From assembly GCF_016100975.1 (NCBI RefSeq), contig NZ_JACFRN010000004.1, forward strand, positions 1 through 64,000: a stretch of DNA of 64,000 bases. The letters run 5' to 3'. Origin of the DNA: Lactobacillus sp. W8174. Lineage in GTDB: Bacteria; Bacillota; Bacilli; Lactobacillales; Lactobacillaceae. Made by a program: the position numbers and the translations under genes. Shown in pieces: positions 44,731 through 54,956 of the stretch; the first letter of the stretch is position 1; every line of letters starts with the position of its first letter. The notes under the pieces were generated by a model, which saw only the letters and a program-made list of their open reading frames with translations, searched no databases and was not told where the DNA came from.

Positions 44731-45795
44731 TTACTTATCAGGGACACGCACCAGATTATCCCTGACTAAACACTCAGCAATTTCCACGGTATTGCTGGCA
44801 GCACCCCTTAATAAATTATCAGCAACTACCCACATGTTAAACGCACCAGGATTTTCTTGGTCTGGACGAATACGGCCAACAAAAGTCTCTTTTTTGCCTG
44901 CTGCTAAAAGCGGTTGCGGATAAATTTGGTTTTGCGGATCGTCTTGTAAAACTAACCCGGGAGTCTGCTCAATCTCCTGCTTTATTTCGGCGACAGTCGC
45001 TGACTGATCTTTCAACGTAAAATAGACTGTCTCACCATGACCAATTTCAACTGGCACACGAACACAAGTAGCAGTAACCTTTATCTGCTTTGAATCCTGA
45101 TCATTAAACAAAATCTTTTTGGTTTCATGAATCATTTTCCATTCTTCGTGCGTATAGCCATCATCTTCAAAAACATCAATCTGCGGTAACAGGTTAAATG
45201 CCATAGGATAATGCTTTTTAGCAGACGCAGTTGGCAAAATTTTGGCTTCAGTTTTTTGATTATTCAGCCTATCTTGTGCTTGTTGCAGCAGTTCATCCCA
45301 AGCCGCTTTGCCAGCGCCAGAAACAGCCTGGTAAGTTGAAACGATGATTTGCTTAATACCCCACTTGATGTGAAGTGGATAAAGTGCAGCTACCATCTGA
45401 ATAGTCGAGCAATTAGGATTAGCAATGATGCCATGATGATTAACTAATTGGTCATCGTTAACTCCAGGAACAATTAATGGAACATCATCATTCATACGGA
45501 AAGCACTAGTATTATCTACACACACTGCCCCCCTTTTTACAGCTTCAGGTAATAACTTTTTTGAAACAGCGCCACCAGCAGATGATAAAACCAAGTCAAC
45601 GCCAGTGAATGACTCAGGTTGTGCCTCTTCAACTGTAATTTCTTGCCCTTTGAATTGTAACTTCTTGCCTGCTGAACGCTTGGAAGCCAGCAATTTAACT
45701 TGCTTGACTGGAATTGCTGCTTTTTCCAGCTCACTAATTAAACGCTGACCTACTGCACCTGTAGCGCCCAAAATTGCAACTACGTACTCTCTCAT
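44731..45795 (-). CDS. asd: Aspartate-semialdehyde dehydrogenase
   Basis: Reduces aspartyl phosphate to aspartate semialdehyde, the branch point to lysine, threonine and methionine. 354 aa; NADP motif GATGAVGQ (10-17), catalytic Cys129 in NPNCSTIQM, and a His-containing C-terminal domain (RVPVEIGHGE). The start at ATG 45795 overlaps the patA stop by one base (TGATG). Last gene of the riboswitch-controlled lysine operon. Confidence 0.95.
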   Translation of the reverse strand: MREYVVAILGATGAVGQRLISELEKAAIPVKQVKLLASKRSAGKKLQFKGQEITVEEAQPESFTGVDLVLSSAGGAVSKKLLPEAVKRGAVCVDNTSAFRMNDDVPLIVPGVNDDQLVNHHGIIANPNCSTIQMVAALYPLHIKWGIKQIIVSTYQAVSGAGKAAWDELLQQAQDRLNNQKTEAKILPTASAKKHYPMAFNLLPQIDVFEDDGYTHEEWKMIHETKKILFNDQDSKQIKVTATCVRVPVEIGHGETVYFTLKDQSATVAEIKQEIEQTPGLVLQDDPQNQIYPQPLLAAGKKETFVGRIRPDQENPGAFNMWVVADNLLRGAASNTVEIAECLVRDNLVRVPDK

Positions 45796-46982
45796 CAATT
45801 TTCACCCTTTTGCGTTAAAAACTTTTGAATTCGACTCATAGCCATATGTAGATTTTCGTCACTGGCAGCATAAGAAAAGCGAATATAGCCTTCTCCGCCA
45901 GGACCAAAAGCATTACCCGGAGTGCCACCAACTTTGGCTTTATGGGCCAAATCCAGTGCGAAGGCTTCATCATCCTTACCATAACTTGCCGGTATTTTGA
46001 CAAAAACGTAAAATGCACCCTCACTGGCATGAGTTTCTAAGCCCATATTATTTAATGCACTAACAATATAATCACGCCGTTTTTGATAAATTGGTCGTGC
46101 TGCAGCTGGATCCTGATCACCATTTTCCAAGGCCTCAGCAGCTGCTGCTTGTGCCGGATTTGATGGAGCTGTAACCAAGAATGCATGCATTTTTGCAATT
46201 AAGCTAATTAGATCGGCTGGTCCAGTTACATAACCCAAACGGTAACCAGTCATCGCATGAGACTTGGACAAACCATTAATTAGTAGTGTGCGATCGGGTA
46301 AATAATGTGCAATCGATACGTGATTAAAGTTATAAGTCAGCTCACTGTATATTTCATCAGAAATCACATAAAGGTGATGCTCTTTAATGATTGGTGCTAT
46401 TTGCTCTAAAACAGAACTGGGACATTCCCTGCCAGTTGGATTAGTAGGATAATTCAGTAAAATTGCTTTAGCATGAGGGTGCTCATCCAGTGTCTTTTCC
46501 AAATCTTCGGGAGTTAACACAAAATTTGTGTCTGCTGTATTAATAGCAACTAACTCAGCTTTAGTGTATTGAATTAACGGAAAATAAAGGGCATAAGAAG
46601 GAGTAGGTACAATAATTTCATCCCCCGGTTGAAACAAAGCCAGCATTGTTGCGGCTATAGCTTCAGTTGCACCCACTGTGACTACAATTTCGCTGTCAGG
46701 ATCATAAGTTAAGCCCTGCTTGCGCTGTAAAAAATTGCTAATAGCCTGACGCAATCTAGGTGTTCCTTTTTGAGCAGAATAATGTGAATCATTATCTAAA
46801 ATGCTCTGAGCAGCTGCTTTTTTAACATGTTCAGGTGTATTTAAATCAGGTTCTCCTAAGGTTAATTTTATTAAATCTGGAATGTCCTCAACTTTTTGGG
46901 CAAAAGCACGTATACCAGAAGGAGGGATTTTTTCCAATGGTGTATGAATAATAGAAGTTAAATCAGTAGCTAATTGTGGCAT
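45795..46982 (-). CDS. patA: N-acetyl-LL-diaminopimelate aminotransferase
   Basis: Fold type I PLP aminotransferase of 395 aa with Lys240 (NGLSKSHAMTGYRLG) and the DNYPTNPTGR-like NYPTNPTG motif. In lactobacilli this family member (PatA/DapX) makes N-acetyl-LL-DAP from the keto precursor. Context (dapB upstream, asd downstream) supports that role rather than aspartate aminotransferase. Confidence 0.9.
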   Translation of the reverse strand: MPQLATDLTSIIHTPLEKIPPSGIRAFAQKVEDIPDLIKLTLGEPDLNTPEHVKKAAAQSILDNDSHYSAQKGTPRLRQAISNFLQRKQGLTYDPDSEIVVTVGATEAIAATMLALFQPGDEIIVPTPSYALYFPLIQYTKAELVAINTADTNFVLTPEDLEKTLDEHPHAKAILLNYPTNPTGRECPSSVLEQIAPIIKEHHLYVISDEIYSELTYNFNHVSIAHYLPDRTLLINGLSKSHAMTGYRLGYVTGPADLISLIAKMHAFLVTAPSNPAQAAAAEALENGDQDPAAARPIYQKRRDYIVSALNNMGLETHASEGAFYVFVKIPASYGKDDEAFALDLAHKAKVGGTPGNAFGPGGEGYIRFSYAASDENLHMAMSRIQKFLTQKGEN

Positions 46983-47000
46983 TTTTGTTCTCCTTATAAA

Positions 47001-47759
47001 TTATAAAATCTGGTCTAAACCGACCACTAAATCTGGTAAGTCCATTACCTTTTTCAAGGCCACTTTCACGCCCTGCATAAATGAAGAACGGGAAAATGAA
47101 TCTTGTCTGATAGTTAAAGCTTCTCCGGGACCGCCAAAAAGCACTTGTTCGTGAGCTACATAGCCTGGTAAACGAACGGAATGTACAGGAACACCATCAT
47201 AATCAGCACCGCGAGCTGCAGAATCATTCGCAGATTGAGAACAATTTTCTGGGTTACGACTAGCTGCTATTAATTTTGCAGTCGCTATTGCTGTTGCACT
47301 AGGTGCATCCCTTTTATCAGCATGATGCATCTCAATTACTTCTGCATCAGGAAAATAACGGGCAGCTTCTTGTGCAAACTTCATTAATAAGACAGCCGAC
47401 AAACCAAAATTTGGAGCAATAATGCCACCAATTTTTTCTTTTTGTGCAATTGCTTGCAGCTTTTTTGTTTGATCTGGGGTTAAACCACTTGTTCCAATAA
47501 TGGGGTGCATATGGTGTTCCAAAGCAAATCTAGTATTTTCATAAACGGCTTGTGGAGTAGTAAAATCAACCCAAATATCGGCATCCACATCAACAGCAGC
47601 TAAATTATCAAAGCATTTAACTGAAGCTTCAAAGTCTGAACTTTTAGATGCCGTTGGTGCTAAAACTGCTACCAGTTGACAATCCGGTAATTTTTCTACT
47701 AACTGTACTGTTTGTTTTCCCATAGATCCTGTGGACCCAGCTACCAAAATTTTTTTCAT
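47001..47759 (-). CDS. dapB: 4-hydroxy-tetrahydrodipicolinate reductase
   Basis: 252 aa. N-terminal GSTGSMGKQ NAD(P) loop, then DFTTP, GTSGL and the HHADKRDAPSATA catalytic segment. One base separates it from dapA. Reduces the DapA product to tetrahydrodipicolinate. Confidence 0.95.
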   Translation of the reverse strand: MKKILVAGSTGSMGKQTVQLVEKLPDCQLVAVLAPTASKSSDFEASVKCFDNLAAVDVDADIWVDFTTPQAVYENTRFALEHHMHPIIGTSGLTPDQTKKLQAIAQKEKIGGIIAPNFGLSAVLLMKFAQEAARYFPDAEVIEMHHADKRDAPSATAIATAKLIAASRNPENCSQSANDSAARGADYDGVPVHSVRLPGYVAHEQVLFGGPGEALTIRQDSFSRSSFMQGVKVALKKVMDLPDLVVGLDQIL

Positions 47760-47760
47760 A

Positions 47761-48681
47761 TTATACTCCTAGTTCTAACGGCAGTTTATGCAATAAAGCT
47801 GATTCAGCTAAACCTAAATGAACAGCTAATTGCCTTTTTTCTGCTTCATTTAAATCTACAATCGGTAACCGGCAGCCACCAGCAGGTAAACCCTGAGCGT
47901 TTAAAACTGCCTTAATCGGTGAAGGTGAGGGGTACATAAATAATGCTTGCATTTTCGGCATTAGTTGCCTTTGCAATTTTCCTGCTGCAGCTACTTTGCC
48001 CTGATCTAAATCATCATACATTTCCCGCATGGTCGAACCATAAACATGAGAAGCTACCGAAATCACTCCTTTTGCACCTAAAACTTTAGCAGTTAAAGAT
48101 TGCAGGTCTTCGCCTGTATACACTAAAAAGTCACTTGCTGCGTGTTCAACAATATATTCTAAGTCTTCTAACTCCGCACATTGCTTAACACCGGCAATTT
48201 TAGGATTATGCGACAGACTAACCAAAGTTTCTTTGCTAATCTTAATTCCAGTCCGACCTGGAATGTTATAAATAATAATTGGAACGGGAGAATTTTCTGC
48301 TACTTTTTCAAAGTGGGCTATAATGCCTCTTTGATTAGGCTTGTTATAATATGGCGCTACTACCAAAGCCATATCAATGCCGGGAATTTGCCCCACTTCT
48401 TGAGTAAATGCAACTGTCTGTGCAGTATTATTACTGCCCGTGCCCGCAATTACAGGGACTCGTCCCGCAATTATTTGAGCAAACTTAGTATATAGTTCTA
48501 TTTTTTCGTCATGGGTCATTGTTGCTGTTTCACCAGTGGTACCCCCAATCACAAAGCCGTTGCTACCCGTATTAATTAAATGTTCTGTCAATTCTTTCAG
48601 TCCGGGATAATCAACTTTTCCTTCTTTATTAAAGGGCGTAATTATCGCGGTCATTAAATCTGCTTTGTCAAAATTAGTCAT
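47761..48681 (-). CDS. dapA: 4-hydroxy-tetrahydrodipicolinate synthase
   Basis: 306 aa TIM-barrel aldolase condensing pyruvate and aspartate semialdehyde. Schiff-base Lys166 (AGVKQCA), Tyr138 ([11 protein letters not shown]) and the GGTTGE motif are all present. In the operon between dapL and dapB. Feedback inhibition by lysine is typical of DapA but not visible in the sequence. Confidence 0.95.
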   Translation of the reverse strand: MTNFDKADLMTAIITPFNKEGKVDYPGLKELTEHLINTGSNGFVIGGTTGETATMTHDEKIELYTKFAQIIAGRVPVIAGTGSNNTAQTVAFTQEVGQIPGIDMALVVAPYYNKPNQRGIIAHFEKVAENSPVPIIIYNIPGRTGIKISKETLVSLSHNPKIAGVKQCAELEDLEYIVEHAASDFLVYTGEDLQSLTAKVLGAKGVISVASHVYGSTMREMYDDLDQGKVAAAGKLQRQLMPKMQALFMYPSPSPIKAVLNAQGLPAGGCRLPIVDLNEAEKRQLAVHLGLAESALLHKLPLELGV

Positions 48682-48698
48682 GTCTTTCTCCTTTTGAG

Positions 48699-49838
48699 CT
48701 ACATATGACTCAGTAAAAAACCTACCATTGCTTTAATTCCTATTACTATTGCTTCTTCGTGTGGATTAAAGGTTGCAGAATGGAGTTGAGAATTATCGTT
48801 CACTCCCAGCCAGAACATAGTACCGGGAATTTGTGCCAGTAAGTAGCCAAAGTCTTCCCCTGTCATAGCCGGTTGCATCTCTTGGTAGTTAATTTGAGGA
48901 TTTTTCTTCATATAATTAATGAATTCTGCTGTAATTTGGGGGTCATTTTCAACTGGCCAATAGCCACCCTGATTAAGCTGCAAATCAACCTTAGCATTAA
49001 AACTCTGCGCTATTCCTTGAGTCACATCCTGCAGGCGCTGATCGATTCTTTCAATCATTTTTTGGGTTAGTCCGCGAATAGTTCCTTCTAGATGAGCATG
49101 ACCTGCAATAGCATTTCTAACTGTTCCAGCCCTGACCTTTCCTATTGTGATAACTCCGCCTGCAATGGGATCAATACTACGTGAGACAATTGTCTGAATT
49201 TGTTCTATTAAAGAAGCAGCAGCTACTACCATATCATTGGCTTGTTGTGGATATGCGGCATGTCCATCTTTACCATATAAATCAATATTGATTTCAGTTG
49301 TCCCTGCAAATAATGTTCCTAAACGGCAGCCAATTGTGCCAGTAGGCAAATCAGGAGTAACATGCAAGGCAAAGAACTCATCAGGGCGCCATTTACCAGT
49401 AAAAATTCCAGCCTCATAGGCTTTTTTACCGCCACTTTCACTTTCTTCAGCTGGTTGAAAAAAGAAAAGCAAATTATCCTGTGGCTGATGTTCACAAAAA
49501 TAAGCCAAAATTCCTAGTGCCACTGTCATGTGGATATCGTGACCACAGGCGTGCATTTGACCTTGAGTTTTGGAGGCAAACGGCAAAGACGTTTTTTCTT
49601 CAATCGGTAAGCCATCAATATCTGCTCGATAACCGATTGTTTTTTGCGGTTTACTTCCCTGAACCCTGACCAATATTGCTGTGGGCAGATCAGGGCATGT
49701 GCGAACTTCAATATATTTTTGAGTAAAATTGCTAATAATATGTAATAAATATTTTTGTGTTTGGTGTTCATGCAAGGCTAATTCAGGGATTTGGTGTAAA
49801 TCTCGGCGAATTTTAACGAGTTGCTCAGAAGTTAACAT
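48699..49838 (-). CDS. dapL: N-acetyldiaminopimelate deacetylase
   Basis: M20D metallo-amidohydrolase of 379 aa. Metal ligands in [14 protein letters not shown] and [10 protein letters not shown]. In this operon it removes the acetyl group from N-acetyl-LL-DAP. The same family includes hippurate hydrolase and other amidohydrolases, but position between dapH and dapA settles the call. Confidence 0.93.
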   Translation of the reverse strand: MLTSEQLVKIRRDLHQIPELALHEHQTQKYLLHIISNFTQKYIEVRTCPDLPTAILVRVQGSKPQKTIGYRADIDGLPIEEKTSLPFASKTQGQMHACGHDIHMTVALGILAYFCEHQPQDNLLFFFQPAEESESGGKKAYEAGIFTGKWRPDEFFALHVTPDLPTGTIGCRLGTLFAGTTEINIDLYGKDGHAAYPQQANDMVVAAASLIEQIQTIVSRSIDPIAGGVITIGKVRAGTVRNAIAGHAHLEGTIRGLTQKMIERIDQRLQDVTQGIAQSFNAKVDLQLNQGGYWPVENDPQITAEFINYMKKNPQINYQEMQPAMTGEDFGYLLAQIPGTMFWLGVNDNSQLHSATFNPHEEAIVIGIKAMVGFLLSHM

Positions 49839-49846
49839 TAATTAAT

Positions 49847-50557
49847 TCACAGCTTTCTTAATCCCTGTTCAATTCCTGTCTTAGAGGCAGTTTTTTGATC
49901 ACGCATTTTAACAACTTTTGCCGGCACTCCGGCAACGACACTATTTGCTGGGACATCTTTAGTTACTACAGCACCTGCTGCTACCACTGCATGGTCGCCA
50001 ACTTGGACTCCTTCTAAAACTACGGCATTAGCACCAATCAAAACGTTTTTGCCAATTTTCACAGGTTGTGCTGAAGCCGGTTCGACAACTCCGGCAATTA
50101 CGGCACCCGCTCCTACATGGCTGTTAGCACCAATGATTGCTCTACCGCCCAAAACAGCATTCATATCAATCATGGCATTTTCACCAATTTCCGCACCAAT
50201 ATTTATGACTGCACCCATCATGATTACAGCATTTTTCCCTATCTCAACGTTTTCACGGATAAGCGCACCAGGTTCAATTCTGGCTGAGACGTTTTTTAGA
50301 TCCAATAACGGAATAGCAGAATTACGACTGACGTTTTCCACTTGATAATATGTTATCTTTTCTGCGTTTTTTTCTAAAAAGGGTCGCAATACTTGCCAAT
50401 CTCCAAAAACGACACCAGTGTGAGTTTCATTAAAAAATTTGCAATCTTCAGGCCAGTCTAGCTTAGCTATCTCACCTTTGACATATACTTTAACTGGTGT
50501 TTTTTTGGTTGAATTAGCGATGAAATCAATGATTTCAGCAGCCGACATTTTTTTCAT
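49847..50557 (-). CDS. dapH: Tetrahydrodipicolinate N-acetyltransferase
   Basis: Left-handed beta-helix acyltransferase of 236 aa. Hexapeptide repeats from about 90 to 215 ([20 protein letters not shown] and following). The N-terminal 80 residues match the DapH-type N-domain. It acetylates (rather than succinylates) the intermediate, defining the acetylase branch. It is nine bases downstream of lysA. Confidence 0.95.
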   Translation of the reverse strand: MKKMSAAEIIDFIANSTKKTPVKVYVKGEIAKLDWPEDCKFFNETHTGVVFGDWQVLRPFLEKNAEKITYYQVENVSRNSAIPLLDLKNVSARIEPGALIRENVEIGKNAVIMMGAVINIGAEIGENAMIDMNAVLGGRAIIGANSHVGAGAVIAGVVEPASAQPVKIGKNVLIGANAVVLEGVQVGDHAVVAAGAVVTKDVPANSVVAGVPAKVVKMRDQKTASKTGIEQGLRKL

Positions 50558-50566
50558 ATTTATTAA

Positions 50567-51880
50567 TTATCCTTTCGTTTGATAAAAGCGATCATGGCTG
50601 ATTAGATCCGCATAAGTTTCACGTGTAACTACTACTTGTGCTTGACCATTTTCTGCAAATACAACGGCTGGACGTGGAACACGGTTGTAATTTGAAGCCA
50701 TACTATAGCCATAGGCCCCAGTAGCCAGAACTGCAATTACATCACCTGGTTTACTTTGAGGCAATGGCAGTTCGTTAATAAGAATATCGCCTGATTCACA
50801 ATAGCGCCCTGCCAGTCTGACAGTTTCTTCAGGCTCTGCATGAGGATTTTCTGCTAATAATGCCTCATATTGTGCTTGATAAAGTGCCGGTCTGATATTA
50901 TCTCCCATACCACCATCTACTGAAGTGTAAGGCAATAGTCCCGGTACTTCTTTGCGTGCACCAACTGTATATAAGCTATAACCAGCCTCCCCTACAATTG
51001 AACGACCCGGTTCTATCCAGATAGCCGGCATTTTTAAGTGACTTTCTTGTATGCATTTTTTAACTGTCTGCACTATTTGGCTGATAAAAGTTTGCGCAGT
51101 CAAAACTTTGTCCTGCTTGGTATATCTAATGCCAAACCCGCCACCTAAATTTAAGATTTGAGGCTGGTAGTCATATTTTTGTTTCCAGTTATTGACCAAC
51201 TGCATAAGTTTTTCAACTTCCAGCTTAAAACCAACTGTTTCCAAAATTTGTGAACCGATATGGGCATGCAAGCCAATCAAGTCCATCTGTTTATTAGCTT
51301 TTACCTCTAAAAATGCCTGCTCGGCTTGGCCTGATCTAATATCAAAACCAAATTTACTGTCCTCTTGACCAGTTTGATCATACTCGTGAGTATGAGCTGA
51401 GACCCCTGGAGTTAGCCTCAGCATTACTTGCACTTGAGCATTTGTTTTTTGCAAAATTTGCGTCAGCAACTTAATTTCATAAAAATTATCCAAAACAATG
51501 ACACCGACATGGTTTTGGACGGCCATTAATAGCTCATCTGCGGTCTTATTATTACCATGAAAACTGATTTTTTCTGCCGGAAATCCTGCTTCTAGAGCTG
51601 TGTACAATTCTCCGCCCGAAACAACATCAACATGTCCGCCAAGTTCATTAATTACCTGATAAATCGCAATTGTAGCAAAAGCCTTACTGGCATAACTAAT
51701 TGCATAATTTACACTTTCTTCTGCGAATGCCTTTTGGAAAGCCTGAAATTGCTGTTTGATTTTTTGTACGTCATAAACAACTAATGGAGTACCAAATTCT
51801 TTTGCCAGTTTCAATGCATCTACTCCACCAATTGCCAAGTGACCTTGAGCGTTAGTCTGGTAATAATCATTAGCAGCCAT
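50567..51880 (-). CDS. lysA: Diaminopimelate decarboxylase
   Basis: PLP enzyme of 437 aa (alanine-racemase fold) making L-lysine from meso-DAP. PLP Lys66 in YASKAF, GGGFG phosphate loop, and the C-terminal CESGD motif. First gene of the operon behind the lysine riboswitch; GGGAG precedes the ATG. Meso-DAP comes from the divergent dapF. Confidence 0.96.
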   Translation of the reverse strand: MAANDYYQTNAQGHLAIGGVDALKLAKEFGTPLVVYDVQKIKQQFQAFQKAFAEESVNYAISYASKAFATIAIYQVINELGGHVDVVSGGELYTALEAGFPAEKISFHGNNKTADELLMAVQNHVGVIVLDNFYEIKLLTQILQKTNAQVQVMLRLTPGVSAHTHEYDQTGQEDSKFGFDIRSGQAEQAFLEVKANKQMDLIGLHAHIGSQILETVGFKLEVEKLMQLVNNWKQKYDYQPQILNLGGGFGIRYTKQDKVLTAQTFISQIVQTVKKCIQESHLKMPAIWIEPGRSIVGEAGYSLYTVGARKEVPGLLPYTSVDGGMGDNIRPALYQAQYEALLAENPHAEPEETVRLAGRYCESGDILINELPLPQSKPGDVIAVLATGAYGYSMASNYNRVPRPAVVFAENGQAQVVVTRETYADLISHDRFYQTKG

Positions 51881-51904
51881 TTAAGTCTCTCCCTTTTGTT
51901 AAAT

Positions 51905-51941
51905 AAAAAAGGCTCTTTTGTTGTGCCTAACAAAAGAGTCC
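51905..51941 (-). terminator. Riboswitch-controlled terminator before lysA
   Basis: On the minus strand GACTCTTTTGTT (from 51940) / AACAAAAGAGCC, then TTTTTT to 51905. Lies between the L-box aptamer and lysA; the expression platform of the lysine riboswitch. Confidence 0.9.
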
Positions 51942-51960
51942 TTCAAGTTATTATCTGGTA

Positions 51961-52142
51961 TCAATTTTGTCGATAGCGCTCCGCGAATATAAAATTGCGA
52001 CAGTCCGTAACCTGTTAGATTACGTCCCAGCTAATTAATTACCGCAATAACTAACGCTTCGGCAACCGCCCCTTTAACTGGCTTCTTAGTTTTTGCAGAA
52101 ACTCCACCAGCTACTTTTGTTGGTTGCAACCTCTTCGATTTA
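51961..52142 (-). ncRNA. Lysine riboswitch (L-box); also rest of 51881-52423
   Basis: On the minus strand conserved L-box blocks are in order: AGAGGTTGC (near 52135), AGTAGCTGG, GGGGC...GCCGAAG, GCTGGGACG, GGACTGTCGC and GGAGCGCTATC (near 51975). P1 pairs ATCGA (near 52140) with TTGAT (51965-51961). Lysine binding should favour the terminator at 51905-51941. The remaining part of the gap toward lysC (52143-52423) is A+T-rich; I see no second L-box there. Confidence 0.92.
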
Positions 52143-52423
52143 TTAAAATATTATTATTAATTAATATGATTGTCAACCATTTTTGCTGGTAAATATTTTT
52201 TGATTTTCAAATCCGCAAAATTATTTTTTACAATTGATTTTTTAAAGTTATAACAAATGCTATTAAGACCGGCATTTATCGAGAGTCTTTTTACCAAAGC
52301 TTTCTTAAGAGAAATAATAGCGTTATTAATTAGCAACTTTCTTTTTCAGTTGAAGATTAAAATTTTAATGTTAAAATCCAATACTAATTACTTAAATTAA
52401 ATTTAATTGTGAAAGGTATTAAC

Positions 52424-53776
52424 ATGAAAGTTGTAAAATTTGGTGGTAGTTCTCTAGCTGACGGAGAACAGTTTCAAAAAGTTTTAAAAATTATTAATGC
52501 TGATCCGGCTCGTAAAATTGTAGTTACTTCAGCGCCAGGAAAAAGATATAAAAATGACACTAAAGTAACAGATTTATTAATAAAATATGCCCAGGAAACA
52601 ATTAATAAACAAAATTATAGTGAAACTGTTACAACAATTTGGTCCAGGTATCATGACATTGCCGCTTATTTTAAAATACCCGAACAATTATTAAAGCCTT
52701 TATTGCAAGAATTACATAATCTACCTCAAGTTTCTTATCCAAGTAAAGATTTTTTAATGGCAGGCTTTAAAGCGCATGGAGAAAAACTAAATGCTCAGCT
52801 TTTGACTTTAATTTTACAAAGTCGTCATATACCAGCTCGTTTCTTAGACCCTAAAGAATCTGGTTTTATTGTGACTGACAACCCTAATGACACCCAGGTT
52901 TTGCCGGAAACTTACAGCAATTTGCAGAAGTGGACTCAAACTTCAGACTTATTAATTGTTCCTGGCTTTTATGGTGTTACTCAAGACGGTTTAATTGCTA
53001 CTTTTTCTCGTGGTGGTTCTGATATTACCGGAGCAATTTGGGCACGGGGACTTGACGCTGACCTTTATGAAAATTTCACTGATGTCGATGCTATTTACGC
53101 TGCTGATCCTAGAATAATTGCTCATCCCCATGCCGTTAAGATTATGACCTACCGCGAGTTACGGGAACTGTCATATGCAGGCTTTTCAGTTTTTCACGAT
53201 GAAGCGATTATTCCTGCAATTGAAGGGCAAATACCAATTAATGTCAAAAATACCAATCATCCAGATTTGCCGGGGACAATGATCGTACCTGAAAATAATT
53301 TTCAGCCTCAAAGTACAATTACAGGAGTAGCTAGTTCTGGTCATTTTGCCGCATTATATTTACATAAATACTTGCTAAATAAACAGGTCGGTTTTACTCT
53401 TAAATTACTACAAATTTTTTATAAATTTAATATATCTTATGAACACATGCCTTCAGGAATTGACGATTTAACTGTGATTTTTGACAAACGCCAATTTAAT
53501 GAACAAATCCGCCAGCAAATGTGTCTTGAAATTCAACAGGCACTTAATCCTGATCAATTAGAGTGGATTGATGACTATGCCATTATCATGGTTGTAGGAG
53601 AAGGAATGAAAAACAAAATTGGGGTAATGAAGAATATCACGCTGCCTTTGGCACAAAAGCATATTGCAATTCATATGATTAACCAAGGTGCTTCAAGGAT
53701 CTCAATTATGCTGGGTACTAAAAAAGCAGACGCAGCAGCTGCCGTTAAAGAAATCTATCATAAGTTTTTTAATTAA
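52424..53776 (+). CDS. lysC: Aspartate kinase
   Basis: First enzyme of the aspartate pathway, 450 aa. KFGGSSLA (5-12) opens an amino-acid kinase domain (to about 285); a C-terminal ACT-domain region follows (about 310-450), where lysine or threonine feedback would act. Start at ATG 52424 after AAAGG; a GTG at 52409 overlaps that site. Divergent from the lysine operon and probably co-transcribed with dapF (17-base gap). No L-box precedes it, unlike lysA. Confidence 0.92.
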   Translation: MKVVKFGGSSLADGEQFQKVLKIINADPARKIVVTSAPGKRYKNDTKVTDLLIKYAQETINKQNYSETVTTIWSRYHDIAAYFKIPEQLLKPLLQELHNLPQVSYPSKDFLMAGFKAHGEKLNAQLLTLILQSRHIPARFLDPKESGFIVTDNPNDTQVLPETYSNLQKWTQTSDLLIVPGFYGVTQDGLIATFSRGGSDITGAIWARGLDADLYENFTDVDAIYAADPRIIAHPHAVKIMTYRELRELSYAGFSVFHDEAIIPAIEGQIPINVKNTNHPDLPGTMIVPENNFQPQSTITGVASSGHFAALYLHKYLLNKQVGFTLKLLQIFYKFNISYEHMPSGIDDLTVIFDKRQFNEQIRQQMCLEIQQALNPDQLEWIDDYAIIMVVGEGMKNKIGVMKNITLPLAQKHIAIHMINQGASRISIMLGTKKADAAAAVKEIYHKFFN

Positions 53777-53793
53777 TTTAAGGAGCAATTTTT

Positions 53794-54780
53794 ATGGTAC
53801 AACTACAAAAAGTTCACGGTTCACAGAATACGTTTTTTCTACTAGATCAAACCCAATTGCAAAACCCTTTAACTAAAAATGAATTAGTTAATTTGGCCAA
53901 ACAAATAACTAACTCCGCCACAGGATTATTAAACGGAGCTGATGGCTTGTTAGTAGTCAGCAATTCGCATCATCCACAAGCCATAGGCAAAATGCAGGTC
54001 ATTAATGCTGATGGTTCTTTTGCTTCCATGTGTGGCAATGGCTTACGGACTGTGGGCCGTTATCTAGCGCAAAAATACCACAAGCAATCTTTCAAAGTCG
54101 AAACAATGCAAAGTGATTTGCGTGTTAGTTGTCAGCCAGACTGGGCGCAAAACGTTAAAGCAGTCAGTGTAGAAATTAGTCCGGTTAGTTTTGCAGCTGC
54201 AGATCTTCCTTTTACCAACTTAGGCTGCTCTGAACTACTAAACCAAGCAGTACCTGAATTTGCACCCAAGTTAACCTTTTCAGCAGTCGCTGTCCCCAAC
54301 CCTCATTTGATTAGTTTAGTTTCAGATGATGTTTTAAAAAGTGACTTGTTAGCAAATTTAGGAACTAAATTAAATCATAAAAATCCTTATTTTCCAGATG
54401 GAGTAAATGTCAGTTTTGCTCAAGTTTTGTCTTCTGGCCACCTTTTCGTTCGCACTTTTGAGCGCGGTGTTGGTTTTACCAACGCTTGTGGTACTGGCAT
54501 GTCTGCAGCAAGCTTAATTTACGCTTTGACCAACAAGTCACAGGATCTGTTTGATAAATTGCTGACTGTTTCAAATCCCGGAGGATTTGTCCAAACAAAG
54601 GTACATCGCACCGCCAATAGCTATTGGATCGAATTAATTGGAAATGCGACAGTTACACATTACATTGACGTTGCAGAAAGTACCTTGCACCAGAAGCAGC
54701 CTGATTTTAATAATTTTAAGATTACAACTACTTCAGAAAATGAAGCATATCAGAATTTTATTGCTGTGAATAATAACTAA
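53794..54780 (+). CDS. dapF: Diaminopimelate epimerase
   Basis: Converts LL-DAP to meso-DAP for lysine and peptidoglycan. 328 aa (longer than the usual roughly 275 owing to C-terminal extension and insertions). The two catalytic cysteines are present: Cys80 (MCGNGLRTVGRY) and Cys232 (ACGTGMSAAS). AGGAG precedes the ATG. Completes the acetylase lysine pathway encoded in this window. Confidence 0.94.
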   Translation: MVQLQKVHGSQNTFFLLDQTQLQNPLTKNELVNLAKQITNSATGLLNGADGLLVVSNSHHPQAIGKMQVINADGSFASMCGNGLRTVGRYLAQKYHKQSFKVETMQSDLRVSCQPDWAQNVKAVSVEISPVSFAAADLPFTNLGCSELLNQAVPEFAPKLTFSAVAVPNPHLISLVSDDVLKSDLLANLGTKLNHKNPYFPDGVNVSFAQVLSSGHLFVRTFERGVGFTNACGTGMSAASLIYALTNKSQDLFDKLLTVSNPGGFVQTKVHRTANSYWIELIGNATVTHYIDVAESTLHQKQPDFNNFKITTTSENEAYQNFIAVNNN

Positions 54781-54795
54781 AGCAGCTGATATTTT

Positions 54796-54826
54796 AAAAA
54801 CCAAACTTAAACAAGTTTGGTTTTTT
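54796..54826. terminator. lysC-dapF terminator
   Basis: AAAAACCAAACTT (54796-54808) / AAGTTTGG (54813-54820) followed by TTTTTT, with a four-base loop. Confidence 0.9.
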
Positions 54827-54956
54827 ATGGCTTATATTTACAGTATTTGTTTCATTAATTTAAATTAATATATAAATCATATATAATAATTAATAAATTT
54901 AAAATAGAATTAAAAAAGATAACCAAATCTAGAAATCAATTCACTATCCTTTTTAT

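Noticed and set aside
52143-52423. Possible second riboswitch or leader in front of lysC.
   Set aside because: No L-box or T-box blocks could be found; only an A+T-rich region with short inverted repeats.
54914-54956. Possible terminator after the GH172 gene.
   Set aside because: Only a few A-T and G-U pairs can form around the T tract; I could not draw a convincing stem.
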